Below are positions 1-6,139 of a stretch of 15,693 nucleotides of DNA, one piece after another (position 1 is the stretch's first letter; the number at the start of each line of letters is the position of its first letter). The translations under genes were made by a program, and so were the position numbers. The DNA is from RGIG6375 sp964472725 (GTDB taxonomy: Bacteria > Bacillota > Clostridia > Oscillospirales > Oscillospiraceae). Where the stretch lies: positions 1 through 15,693 of the forward strand of contig CAYYLZ010000045.1 in assembly GCA_964472725.1 (NCBI GenBank), read 5' to 3'. Under the pieces are notes generated by a model that made no database searches, was not told the origin of the DNA, and was given only the letters and a program-made list of their open reading frames with translations.

Positions 1-834
1 ACCGCCGGTACCCTCGCCTCCATGATGTGGAACAGCGAGGAAATGGCTCTGTTCATCGACCTTGGCACCAATGGCGAGCTGGTTTTCGGTAACTCCGACT
101 TCCTTATGAGCTGCGCCTGCTCCGCAGGCCCCGCTTTCGAGGGCGGCGACATCAGCTGCGGTATGCGCGCAACCGACGGCGCAATCGAAAGCTGCACCAT
201 TGACAAGGAAACCCTCAAGCCCGATCTGGGCATCGTTGGCCCCGAGGGCACCAAGCCCATCGGCCTTTGCGGCTCCGGCCTTATCGACATGGTCGCCGAA
301 ATGTTCCGCTGCGGCATCATCAACCCCCTTGGCAAGATCAACGTAGAGGGTGAGCGTATCCGCACCGACGAGTACGGCATGAAGAGCTACGTTATCGCTT
401 TCGCCGACGAGAGCGAAACCGGCCGCGAGATCGCCCTCACCGAGGTCGACCTTGACAACTTCATTCGCGCCAAGGGCGCCATCTTCTCTGCAATCAAGAT
501 CATGCTCGAATCTCTCGACTTCCCCATCGAAGTCATCACCAAGGTCATCATCGCCGGCGGCATCGGCAGCGGCATCAATATCAAGAACGCTATCCGCATC
601 GGTATGCTGCCCGACATCGAGCACGAGTTCTACAGCTATATCGGTAACTCCTCCCTCTCCGGCGCTTATGCTATGCTGATCTCCGAAGAAGCACGCGACA
701 AGGTCACCGAGCTGAAGAACAACATGACCTATATGGAGCTGAGCAGCAACCCCAACTACATGGACGAGTTCGTGGCTTCCTGCTTCCTGCCCCACACCAA
801 CGCAGCACTCTTCCCCTCCGCAATGGAAGACTAA
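1..834 (+). CDS. RACo-type corrinoid-protein activator, C-terminal part (5' end outside window)
   Basis: The frame is open from base 1, so only the last 277 residues are present. Motifs match the ASKHA ATPase half (DUF4445) of reductive activators of corrinoid proteins: DLGTNGE at about residues 20-26, GPAFEGG at 43-49, GLCGSGLID at 88-96, and AGGIGSGI followed by IGMLPD at 185-205. In known RACo proteins this half follows an N-terminal 2Fe-2S domain and couples ATP hydrolysis to reduction of Co(II) to Co(I) in a corrinoid protein; that N-terminal part is not visible here. The internal ATG at base 22 is not the real start. The next gene is DUF3786, which fits a corrinoid methyltransferase context, but no methyltransferase is in the window. 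Family assignment is firm; the partner corrinoid protein is unknown. Confidence 0.88.
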   Translation, partial: TAGTLASMMWNSEEMALFIDLGTNGELVFGNSDFLMSCACSAGPAFEGGDISCGMRATDGAIESCTIDKETLKPDLGIVGPEGTKPIGLCGSGLIDMVAEMFRCGIINPLGKINVEGERIRTDEYGMKSYVIAFADESETGREIALTEVDLDNFIRAKGAIFSAIKIMLESLDFPIEVITKVIIAGGIGSGINIKNAIRIGMLPDIEHEFYSYIGNSSLSGAYAMLISEEARDKVTELKNNMTYMELSSNPNYMDEFVASCFLPHTNAALFPSAMED

Positions 835-845
835 TAACTAACCGC

Positions 846-880
846 GATGCCGCCTACCTGAACGGGCAGGCGGCATCTTG
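846..880 (+). terminator. Hairpin after the RACo-type gene
   Basis: GATGCCGCCT (846-855) pairs perfectly with AGGCGGCATC (868-877), 12 nt after the stop codon. Only a weak TTG follows, so it may be a leaky terminator or an mRNA-stabilising hairpin ahead of the DUF3786 gene. Confidence 0.5.
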
Positions 881-900
881 TCAGAATGGAGCGATACCAA

Positions 901-1560
901 ATGGAAAAAAGGGAAATAGTTAATAACCTGCAGGGCAAGCCCTTTGAGCATTACAGCGCGCTGTACCGGGAAATCGACCCCGAGGAAGCTGCCCGCCGCT
1001 GCGGCGTGGAATATTACGCAGATGAAGGCGAGTTTGAGCTGACCTTCATGGGTAACCGTTACCGCGTGAGCTTCCCGGAATACGATACCCGCTGCATAGA
1101 TAAGAAGTACCCTGCCGACCAGCTCAACGGTCTCGGCAAGGGCTATATCCTGCTGCTTCGCCACCTTATTGAGGGCAAGCGCAGCCCTTGGCAGGGACAC
1201 TTCTGCGCCTATAAGGAGCTGCCCTGGGGCAACCTTTATAACCAGCAGTTTTCCGGCCGCTGCCTGAGCCGTATGGCCTTTACTTACGGCAAGCGCATAG
1301 ACGACTTCCGCGGCATTATGGAAAAAATGGGTGCCGAGCCTATTAAAAGCGGCGATGCGGGCTACGAGCTGGAGTTCATGCCCGGCCTGCGGGTGCAGCT
1401 GATGCTGTGGGAGGCCGACGACGAGTTCCCGCCCTCTGCCCAGTTCCTGTTCAGCGATAATTTCCCCGAGGCCTTTGCCCCCGAGGATCTGGCCGTTGTG
1501 GGCGATGTTACCCTTAACGCCATGAAGGAAACCGAGGCATGGCTCAAGGCCAATAAGTGA
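901..1560 (+). CDS. DUF3786 domain protein
   Basis: A 219-residue soluble protein with no signal peptide or membrane segment. The early EEAARRCGVEY segment and the mid-protein LLRHLIEGKRSPW and GKRIDDF segments resemble the DUF3786 family, which is often found beside corrinoid methyltransferase and RACo genes; its biochemical role is not established. ATG at 901 was preferred over the in-frame ATG at 886 because GGAG at 888-891 then sits 9 nt upstream, whereas 886 has no ribosome-binding site. It lies 66 nt after the RACo-type stop, separated by a hairpin, and probably belongs to the same transcription unit. The link to corrinoid metabolism is inferred from position. Confidence 0.75.
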   Translation: MEKREIVNNLQGKPFEHYSALYREIDPEEAARRCGVEYYADEGEFELTFMGNRYRVSFPEYDTRCIDKKYPADQLNGLGKGYILLLRHLIEGKRSPWQGHFCAYKELPWGNLYNQQFSGRCLSRMAFTYGKRIDDFRGIMEKMGAEPIKSGDAGYELEFMPGLRVQLMLWEADDEFPPSAQFLFSDNFPEAFAPEDLAVVGDVTLNAMKETEAWLKANK

Positions 1561-1563
1561 GGG

Positions 1564-1594
1564 AATAGTGTGAAAATTCACACTATTATTATTT
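1564..1594 (+). terminator. Terminator after the DUF3786 gene
   Basis: AATAGTGTGAA (1564-1574) and TTCACACTATT (1577-1587) form a perfect 11-bp inverted repeat, followed by ATTATTT, only 3 nt past the stop codon. The U-run is interrupted. A palindromic protein-binding site is an alternative. Confidence 0.55.
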
Positions 1595-1599
1595 GAAAA

Positions 1600-1692
1600 G
1601 CCCATCGCCTCGCCCTTCGGGCAACCGGCGATGATGGCAAAAATCCTCCCTGCGCGGGGATTCTTAATGACTATTTGTGCGGCTGTGCCGCA
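1600..1692 (+). promoter_or_regulatory. Leader with three successive hairpins before csoR-type gene
   Basis: Hairpin 1 is 1600-1638: GCCCATCGCC pairs with GGCGATGATGGC through a 2-nt bulge and encloses GCCC-TTC-GGGC. Hairpin 2 is 1642-1662 (AATCCTC with GGGGATT). Hairpin 3 is TGCGGC-TGT-GCCGCA at 1678-1692 and ends one base before the GGAGG ribosome-binding site (1694-1698). The packing of hairpins up to the start site suggests mRNA-level control or just a processed leader. I recognise no known riboswitch class and no clear promoter here. Confidence 0.35.
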
Positions 1693-1704
1693 TGGAGGAT
1701 TACT

Positions 1705-2052
1705 ATGGCTGATAAATCCGATAACATCTATTTCCACGATCACGGCGACGGCAACGTCCACGCCCATACCCACGGCCCCGGCGGTCATACCCATTCTCCG
1801 GAGAGCACCAAGGCTATCGTCAACCGCCTCGCCCGTGCCATCGGCCACCTCGAATCGGTGAAGAAGATGGTGGAGGACGGCCGCGACTGCTCCGAGGTCC
1901 TTGTTCAGCTTGCTGCGGTGCGCAGCGCCATCAATAATACCGGCAAGGTCATTCTGAAGGAACACCTTTCCACCTGCATTGTGGACGCCATAGAGTCCGG
2001 CAGCAACGAGGAACTTGACGAGCTTAATCGCGCCATCGAGCGCTTCCTGTAA
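1705..2052 (+). CDS. CsoR/RcnR-family metal-sensing repressor with His-rich N-terminus
   Basis: A 115-residue all-helical regulator of the CsoR/RcnR family (DUF156). The copper-site triad is visible at Cys62, His87 and Cys91: the Cys-to-His distance is 25 residues and the second Cys follows as HxxxC, the same spacing as C36/H61/C65 of Mycobacterium tuberculosis CsoR. This predicts Cu(I) sensing rather than Ni/Co or formaldehyde. The N-terminal 30 residues carry seven His (11, 13, 19, 21, 23, 28, 30), an addition to the usual core of about 85-90 residues and a possible second metal site. Start ATG 1705 has GGAGG at 1694-1698; the upstream in-frame ATG at 1675 has no such site. No copper exporter or chaperone lies nearby in the window. 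Copper is inferred from ligands only. Confidence 0.88.
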   Translation: MADKSDNIYFHDHGDGNVHAHTHGPGGHTHSPESTKAIVNRLARAIGHLESVKKMVEDGRDCSEVLVQLAAVRSAINNTGKVILKEHLSTCIVDAIESGSNEELDELNRAIERFL

Positions 2053-2080
2053 GGGACGCGATAGATTGCCACTGGCAAAA

Positions 2081-2131
2081 TTAAGTACTTGACAATTAGT
2101 AATATGTGGAATATAATATTAAGTGCTTAAT
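2081..2131 (+). promoter_or_regulatory. Consensus promoter of the MarR gene flanked by paired operator-like boxes
   Basis: TTGACA (2089-2094) and TATAAT (2112-2117) are separated by exactly 17 bp. TTAAGTACTT (2081-2090) overlaps the -35 box and TTAAGTGCTT (2119-2128, inside the 6-2-6 palindrome ATTAAGTGCTTAAT at 2118-2131) follows the -10 box; nine of ten bases agree and the copies are 38 bp apart. This layout fits steric repression by the downstream MarR protein. Confidence 0.8.
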
Positions 2132-2169
2132 GGTAATCTGCCATTAGAATGCCAATGGAGGTTTTTTGA

Positions 2170-2700
2170 ATGTCTGTTGAAATTAAAAAGCTTGCGTGGA
2201 TGATGGACAATCTGTTCCTGCTTCGCCGTACTTTGCTTACGAAAACTATGCTCAATACGGGCCTGTACTTCGGCCAGCTACCTGTTTTGATGTATATTTC
2301 CAATCATGACGGTTGCACTCAGAAGGAGATTGCTGACTGGATGAAGGTGTCCCCCGCGTCCATAGCGCTTTCCACCAAGCGCCTGCAGAAGGCCGGACTT
2401 ATCGAAAAGACCGTTGACAAGGACAATCTCCGCCGTAATATGCTCAGTATAACCGAGGAGGGCAGGGAAACGGCTCTTCGCTGCCGTGAAAATCAGATAA
2501 AGTTTGACAAGAATATGTTTGACTGCCTCAGTGATGAAGAAGCCACCGATCTTGCCAAGATAGTCGATAAACTTATCGATAACCTTACCGAGGGCAAGGG
2601 CTTCGATCTGGACTTCGTTCCTATGATGGAAATGGACGACCGAATCCAGCAGAGACTCGAAAATCCGGATGAGGACGAAAAGCTGGAAAACGAAGATTAA
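2170..2700 (+). CDS. MarR-family transcriptional regulator
   Basis: A 176-residue winged-helix dimer protein. The reader helix-turn-helix lies around residues 50-80 (CTQKEIADWMKVSPASIALS then TKRLQKAGLIEK), followed by the wing with DKDNLRRNMLSITEEG at about 83-98. Flanking helices at 10-40 and 100-145 are the usual dimerisation parts. A strongly acidic tail of about 25 residues (after residue 150) exceeds the common MarR length of 140-150. ATG 2170 has GGAGG at 2157-2161. The promoter and paired boxes upstream suggest autoregulation. No transporter or enzyme gene follows; a terminator closes the unit, so its targets are outside the window. The ligand is unknown. Confidence 0.9.
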   Translation: MSVEIKKLAWMMDNLFLLRRTLLTKTMLNTGLYFGQLPVLMYISNHDGCTQKEIADWMKVSPASIALSTKRLQKAGLIEKTVDKDNLRRNMLSITEEGRETALRCRENQIKFDKNMFDCLSDEEATDLAKIVDKLIDNLTEGKGFDLDFVPMMEMDDRIQQRLENPDEDEKLENED

Positions 2701-2710
2701 TGTAAATACC

Positions 2711-2743
2711 AGGCGGTCGGATTTCCGGCCGCCTTTTGCTTTG
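2711..2743 (+). terminator. Intrinsic terminator after the MarR gene
   Basis: AGGCGGTCGG (2711-2720) and CCGGCCGCCT (2725-2734) pair over 10 bp with one G-U, loop ATTT, followed by TTTTGCTTT. It separates the MarR unit from the Rrf2 gene. Confidence 0.85.
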
Positions 2744-2765
2744 CTGACCCGGGAGGGAAGACGAT

Positions 2766-3200
2766 ATGATGATATCTACAAAAGGGCGCTATGCTCTGCG
2801 CGTAATGATAGACCTTGCCGAGCACGATAACGGCGAGTATGTGGTTCTTATGGATATAGCCAAAAGAGAGGAGCTGTCGGAGAAATATCTCGAGGGTATC
2901 CTTGCTTCGCTCAGCCACGCAGGCTTCGTGAAGGCACTTCGCGGCCGCGGCGGCGGCTATAAGTTGGCGCGCGCCCCCGAGACCTATACTGTTGGCAGTA
3001 TTTTGAAGCTGACCTCCGGCTCCTATGCGCCCGTAAGCTGCCTCGACGATGAGAAAAATCATTGCGAGCGCGCGGGCAAGTGCAATACGCGGCCCATGTG
3101 GACGAAGCTAAACGAGCTTATAAACGACTTTTTCGAGAGTGTGACACTGGCAGACCTTATGACCAAGCCGGAAGAAGCCGCCGCAATACTGGAAGAATAA
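2766..3200 (+). CDS. Rrf2-family regulator, IscR-like with three cysteines
   Basis: A 144-residue Rrf2 winged-helix protein. The N-terminus (STKGRYALRVMIDLA), the recognition helix (LSEKYLEGILASLSHAGFV, about 38-56) and the wing (RGRGGGYKLAR, 59-69) match the family. Cys92, Cys100 and Cys106 (C-x7-C-x5-C) are placed like the cluster ligands of IscR (C-x5-C-x5-C), so a Fe-S cluster is likely; the CymR subfamily lacks these residues. ATG 2766 has GGAGGG at 2752-2757; ATG 2769 is an alternative. There is no iscS/iscU or cysteine gene next to it here, so the targets (Fe-S assembly or redox) are inferred from the family only. Confidence 0.9.
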   Translation: MMISTKGRYALRVMIDLAEHDNGEYVVLMDIAKREELSEKYLEGILASLSHAGFVKALRGRGGGYKLARAPETYTVGSILKLTSGSYAPVSCLDDEKNHCERAGKCNTRPMWTKLNELINDFFESVTLADLMTKPEEAAAILEE

Positions 3201-3213
3201 CCAAATAAAATGG

Positions 3214-3250
3214 ACAATGCCGCAGTTCGCCATTTGAACTGCGGCATTGT
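3214..3250. terminator. Strong hairpin after the Rrf2 gene
   Basis: ACAATGCCGCAGTTC (3214-3228) and GAACTGCGGCATTGT (3236-3250) form a perfect 15-bp stem with a 7-nt loop. On the plus strand the tail (AGTTAGG) is not U-rich; on the minus strand it is CCATTTTATTT. It may act in both directions, and is the better terminator for minus-strand transcription. Confidence 0.7.
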
Positions 3251-3449
3251 AGTTAGGAATAGAGAAGTGAGGAAAGAGAGTTTTTGAAAATAACCGGCGC
3301 TGGCATTGCGAGCCGGTGTAGGCAATCCGCGAAGTGCTCCGCGGCATCACCCGCCCGCGCTACCGATTTTCTGATATAATAATGCTCCGCAATTATCAAC
3401 TGACAATAAACCGCCCGTGAATAAATTGTGAATATTGGAAAGAGTTCCT
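3251..3449. repeat. Gene-free GC-rich segment resembling a CATTGCGAG...GGCAATCC dispersed repeat
   Basis: No convincing gene is present. Plus-strand CATTGCGAGCC (3304-3314) followed by GGCAATCCGCG (3322-3332) resembles a palindromic intergenic repeat common in gut Clostridia genomes. Local stems ACCGGC/GCCGGT and CCGCG/CGCGG are visible. A second short TCATTGCGA occurs at about 3492-3500. A minus-strand small RNA ending at the 3214-3250 hairpin is possible, but no good promoter was found. The repeat assignment is from memory of similar sequence, not from a search. Confidence 0.35.
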
Positions 3450-3488
3450 TTGGGATAAAAAACGCAGCCTGCAAATCGCAGGCTGCGT
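3450..3488 (-). terminator. Intrinsic terminator of gapdh
   Basis: ACGCAGCCTGC (3462-3472) and GCAGGCTGCGT (3478-3488) form a perfect 11-bp stem with a 5-nt loop. On the minus strand it is followed by TTTTTT (complement of 3457-3462), about 20 nt after the gapdh stop. Confidence 0.92.
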
Positions 3489-3508
3489 AAATCATTGCGA
3501 AATCCAAA

Positions 3509-4519
3509 TTACTCGTGGTCTACCTTGTACATGTGCTCGATGAGGTCGAGAACCTTGTTGCTGTAGCCCCACTCGTTGTCGTACCATGCGACAACCTTGA
3601 GGAAGGTGTCGGTGAGGGCGATACCGGCGCCTGCGTCGAAGATGCAGGTGCGGGAGTCGGTGATGAAATCTGTGGAAACAACGGGATCCTCTGTGTAGCC
3701 CAGAATGCCCTTCAGCTCGCCCTCGGAGGCAGCCTTCATGGCGGCGCAGATCTCGTCATACTTGGCGGGCTTTTCAAGGTTTACGGTCAGGTCAACAACG
3801 GAAACGTCCAGAGTGGGAACACGCATGGACATGCCGGTGAGCTTGCCGTTGAGGCTGGGGATAACCTTACCTACGGCCTTTGCGGCGCCGGTGGAGCTGG
3901 GGATAATGTTGCCGCTGGCTGCGCGGCCGCCGCGCCAATCCTTTACGGAGGAACCGTCAACGGTGCGCTGGGAAGCGGTGATGGAGTGAATGGTGGTCAT
4001 AAGACCGTCCTTGATGCCCCAGTTGTCGTGGAGAACCTTGGCAAGAGGAGCAAGGCAGTTGGTGGTGCAGGAAGCGTTGGAAACGTAGTCCATGTCCTTG
4101 GTGTAGGTGTTGTGGTTAACGCCCATTACGAACATGGGGGTGTCGTCCTTGGAGGGAGCGGTCATAACGACCTTCTTTGCGCCGGTTGCCAGGTGGGGAG
4201 CTGCCTTTTCCTTAGTGAGGAACTTGCCGGTGCACTCGGCGACATATTCAACGCCCCACTTGCCCCAGTCGATGTTATTGGGGTCGCGGTCGCTGCAGGT
4301 GGGGATATCCTTGCCGTTGATGATGATGGAATGGTCGGTGTAATCGATGTCAGCGTCGAAAATGCCGTGTACGGTGTCGTACTTGAGCAGATAAGCCATG
4401 TAATCGGGGGTCACGGTGCTGTTGATACCGGTGAACTCGATGTCCTTGTGATCCAGCCCGGCGCGCAGAACGAGTCTGCCGATACGTCCGAAGCCGTTAA
4501 TGCCTACTTTAATTGACAT
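3509..4519 (-). CDS. gap: Glyceraldehyde-3-phosphate dehydrogenase (phosphorylating, type I)
   Basis: A 336-residue cytosolic enzyme that oxidises glyceraldehyde-3-phosphate to 1,3-bisphosphoglycerate in glycolysis. Seen: Rossmann motif GINGFGRIGR (7-16), catalytic SNASCTTNC with Cys151, base His178 (TTIHSITASQ), phosphate-site SSTGAAKAVG and C-terminal WYDNEWGYSNKV. Full family length. Start ATG 4519 has GGAGA just upstream; the frame stays open much further upstream, but that part is antisense to the kinase gene and unlike GAPDH. Odd: after strand beta-2 the sequence reads GIN-S-T where NAD enzymes have IND; the conserved adenine-ribose Asp is Ser34, which resembles NADP-using GapB enzymes. 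It is monocistronic, with its own promoter and terminator, and divergent from the kinase-like gene. Function is certain; cofactor is an inference. Confidence 0.97.
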   Translation of the reverse strand: MSIKVGINGFGRIGRLVLRAGLDHKDIEFTGINSTVTPDYMAYLLKYDTVHGIFDADIDYTDHSIIINGKDIPTCSDRDPNNIDWGKWGVEYVAECTGKFLTKEKAAPHLATGAKKVVMTAPSKDDTPMFVMGVNHNTYTKDMDYVSNASCTTNCLAPLAKVLHDNWGIKDGLMTTIHSITASQRTVDGSSVKDWRGGRAASGNIIPSSTGAAKAVGKVIPSLNGKLTGMSMRVPTLDVSVVDLTVNLEKPAKYDEICAAMKAASEGELKGILGYTEDPVVSTDFITDSRTCIFDAGAGIALTDTFLKVVAWYDNEWGYSNKVLDLIEHMYKVDHE

Positions 4520-4597
4520 AGTTATCTCCGATCCGTCTCCGCTGAGGGAGGCTGTATGTATTGTTTTGGCGGACGGAAAAATGTCCACACTACTCCT

Positions 4598-4626
4598 ATA
4601 ATATACCTGCGCAGGGGTGAATTCAA
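4598..4626 (-). promoter_or_regulatory. Promoter of gap
   Basis: Minus strand TTGAAT (complement of 4621-4626), 17-bp spacer, TATTAT (complement of 4598-4603). The spacer contains the perfect 10-bp palindrome CCTGCGCAGG (4606-4615), a possible operator. Confidence 0.75.
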
Positions 4627-4642
4627 GACCCTTGCAGCAAAA

Positions 4643-4658
4643 ATTTCCCATGGGAAAT
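4643..4658. promoter_or_regulatory. 16-bp perfect palindrome between divergent promoters
   Basis: ATTTCCCATGGGAAAT reads identically on both strands. It starts 17 bp upstream of the gap -35 box and ends 5 bp before the -35 box of the divergent kinase-like gene. It is a candidate operator shared by both promoters; the binding protein is unknown. Confidence 0.55.
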
Positions 4659-4663
4659 AATGC

Positions 4664-4692
4664 TTGTATATGCTGCGGCAAAATGGTATGAT
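4664..4692 (+). promoter_or_regulatory. Promoter of the kinase-like gene
   Basis: TTGTAT (4664-4669), 17-bp spacer, TATGAT (4687-4692), 46 nt before the ATG at 4739. Confidence 0.6.
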
Positions 4693-4738
4693 AATAATAT
4701 CCGAATGGGCAGAAAGACAGAACTTGTGAGGATAAAAC

Positions 4739-5800
4739 ATGTACGATTTCAGCGAAGGCCGCTCCCTGAGCGGGCTGCTTGAACAACTTAAAGGCGCTGC
4801 GATAGCGGTGACGGAGGGCGTGGTCGCAGAGTATAACGCTGCGGCCGGACGTCTGCTGCCCGAACTGAAGGCGGGCGAGCGTGTGGCCGTGCCCGAGGAC
4901 GGCGTTATCGAGCTGTGTGGCAGTCGCTTTGAGGCTGTAGCCTATGAAGTGGAGGGCTGCGAGGTCTATAACTTTGCCGCGCCTGCCAACGTGTCCGTGG
5001 CAAGCGCGCTGCCCCTGCTGGAGAATATGAGCAGAGCCATCATGGATAATCTGAGCGCGTCTTTCGCGGCCTCGGAGCTTATCGCAGGCACTGCCGAGCG
5101 GGAGCAGATGGATAGCCTGGCGCGGCATAACGCCATACTGCGCCATGAGCAGTATAAGCTGCTGAATATTGCGGAGAACCTGCGGGAGCTTTGCGCGCTG
5201 GAGAGCGGGGAGGACGTGCTTTCACCCACGCTTTTTGAACTGGACGAGCTTTGCCGCAGAGTTATTGATACCGTTGCTGCCCTTGTGGGCGAGCGGGGGA
5301 TAGAGCTTGAATTTTCTGCCGAGGACGTGGATTTCGTTCTTTACGCGGACTCCCGCAGAGTGGAAAGAATGCTGCTTGCGGTGCTGGCAAACAGCGTTGA
5401 GAGCTGTGGCGGCGGCGGCCGCATTTCACTGAGCCTGAAGAAGAGTGCCGGGCAGTATGAGCTGCTTGTGCAGGATAATGGAGCGGGTATTCCCGACAGT
5501 GTCTATGCCGACGTGTTTGAAGGCTTCGCGCGTCCTGCCGATATTTCCGGCGGTGTCCGTGGAATGGGGCTTGGGCTGGCGATGGCCCGCAGCGTGGCAC
5601 TGCGTCATGGCGGCAATCTCATGCTGCAATCTGCCGAGGGCGTGGGCACAAAGGTGCTGATGAGCCTGCCTGCGGTGAAGCCTCGGAGGGCGGAGTTCCA
5701 CAGCAGCGGCATTGAGTACGCGGCCAATCCCATGCGCCCGGTGCTGGCGGCTTTTGCCCGGGTCCTCAGCTATAAATATTATGCCCCGCCTTATCTTTGA
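4739..5800 (+). CDS. Soluble PAS/histidine-kinase-like ATPase with degenerate phosphoacceptor box
   Basis: A 353-residue protein without membrane segments. Residues about 12-80 look like a divergent PAS-type sensor. Residues 92-155 occupy the place of the HisKA dimerisation domain. Residues 205-312 form a HATPase_c domain with N-box LANSVES (Asn218), G1 box DNGAGIP (246-252) and G2 box GMGLGL (275-280). Where kinases carry SHxLRTPL this protein reads MSRAIMDNL (97-105): Arg99 replaces the His, so autophosphorylation at the standard site seems impossible, while nucleotide binding looks intact. About 35 extra residues follow the ATPase domain. ATG 4739 has TGAGGA at 4727-4732. No response regulator is adjacent. 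It could be a degenerate kinase, a phosphatase or scaffold, or a kinase using another residue. Confidence 0.82.
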   Translation: MYDFSEGRSLSGLLEQLKGAAIAVTEGVVAEYNAAAGRLLPELKAGERVAVPEDGVIELCGSRFEAVAYEVEGCEVYNFAAPANVSVASALPLLENMSRAIMDNLSASFAASELIAGTAEREQMDSLARHNAILRHEQYKLLNIAENLRELCALESGEDVLSPTLFELDELCRRVIDTVAALVGERGIELEFSAEDVDFVLYADSRRVERMLLAVLANSVESCGGGGRISLSLKKSAGQYELLVQDNGAGIPDSVYADVFEGFARPADISGGVRGMGLGLAMARSVALRHGGNLMLQSAEGVGTKVLMSLPAVKPRRAEFHSSGIEYAANPMRPVLAAFARVLSYKYYAPPYL

Positions 5801-5861
5801 GCGGAGTAAAACAGACGGGAAACGGGAAAAATAAAAAATCGAATTTTTTTGAAAAAAGCTA

Positions 5862-5890
5862 TTGACAAATCCGTCAGTAATGTTTATAAT
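5862..5890 (+). promoter_or_regulatory. Consensus promoter of the tRNA-Leu pair
   Basis: TTGACA (5862-5867), 17-bp spacer, TATAAT (5885-5890), a full consensus sigma-A promoter 24 nt before the first tRNA. Confidence 0.92.
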
Positions 5891-5914
5891 GAACAAGCTT
5901 TGTGAAGTGAATAT

Positions 5915-5999
5915 GCGAGAGTGCTGGAACAGGTAGACAGGCACGTTTGAGGTGCGTGTGCTTAGTGGCGTGTGGGTTCAAGTCCCATCTCTCGCACCA
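5915..5999 (+). tRNA. tRNA-Leu (anticodon GAG)
   Basis: An 85-nt class II tRNA. Acceptor GCGAGAG (5915-5921) pairs with CTCTCGC (5989-5995), and CCA is encoded (5997-5999). Anticodon stem CACGT/GCGTG encloses TTGAGGT, giving GAG. It has a long variable arm and a GGTTCAAGTCC T-loop. It reads CUC and CUU codons. Confidence 0.96.
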
Positions 6000-6051
6000 A
6001 AGCTTGGAGGATCGGGCGAAAGCCCTTTCCTCCAATTTAAACAGAATATGC

Positions 6052-6139
6052 GCGCGAGTGGTGGAATTGGCAGACTCGCTAGATTCAGGTTCTAGTGTGC
6101 AATACGCACGTGCGGGTTCAAGTCCCGCCTCGCGCACCA
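6052..6139 (+). tRNA. tRNA-Leu (anticodon CAG), integration target
   Basis: An 88-nt class II tRNA with acceptor GCGCGAG (6052-6058)/CTCGCGC (6129-6135) and encoded CCA (6137-6139). Anticodon stem CTAGA/TCTAG encloses TTCAGGT, giving CAG (reads CUG). It is intact at the left end of the element; its last 23 nt from the T-loop to CCA are repeated at 14888-14910, showing that the element integrated here and rebuilt the gene. Confidence 0.96.

Noticed and set aside
1675..1704. Ten-codon N-terminal extension of the CsoR-type protein
   Set aside because: ATG 1675 lies inside the third leader hairpin region with no ribosome-binding site, whereas ATG 1705 has GGAGG at good spacing.
838..1965. 375-codon minus-strand ORF
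   Set aside because: It spans antisense of the DUF3786 and CsoR genes plus two hairpins; the translation resembles no family.
3515..4516. 333-codon plus-strand ORF antisense to gap
   Set aside because: Low-complexity Gly/Val-rich translation typical of the mirror frame of a conserved gene; no ribosome-binding site.
4520..5146. 209-residue N-terminal extension of the gap frame across the kinase gene
   Set aside because: It is antisense to a well-supported gene, unlike any GAPDH, and the ATG at 4519 has a ribosome-binding site and a promoter just upstream.
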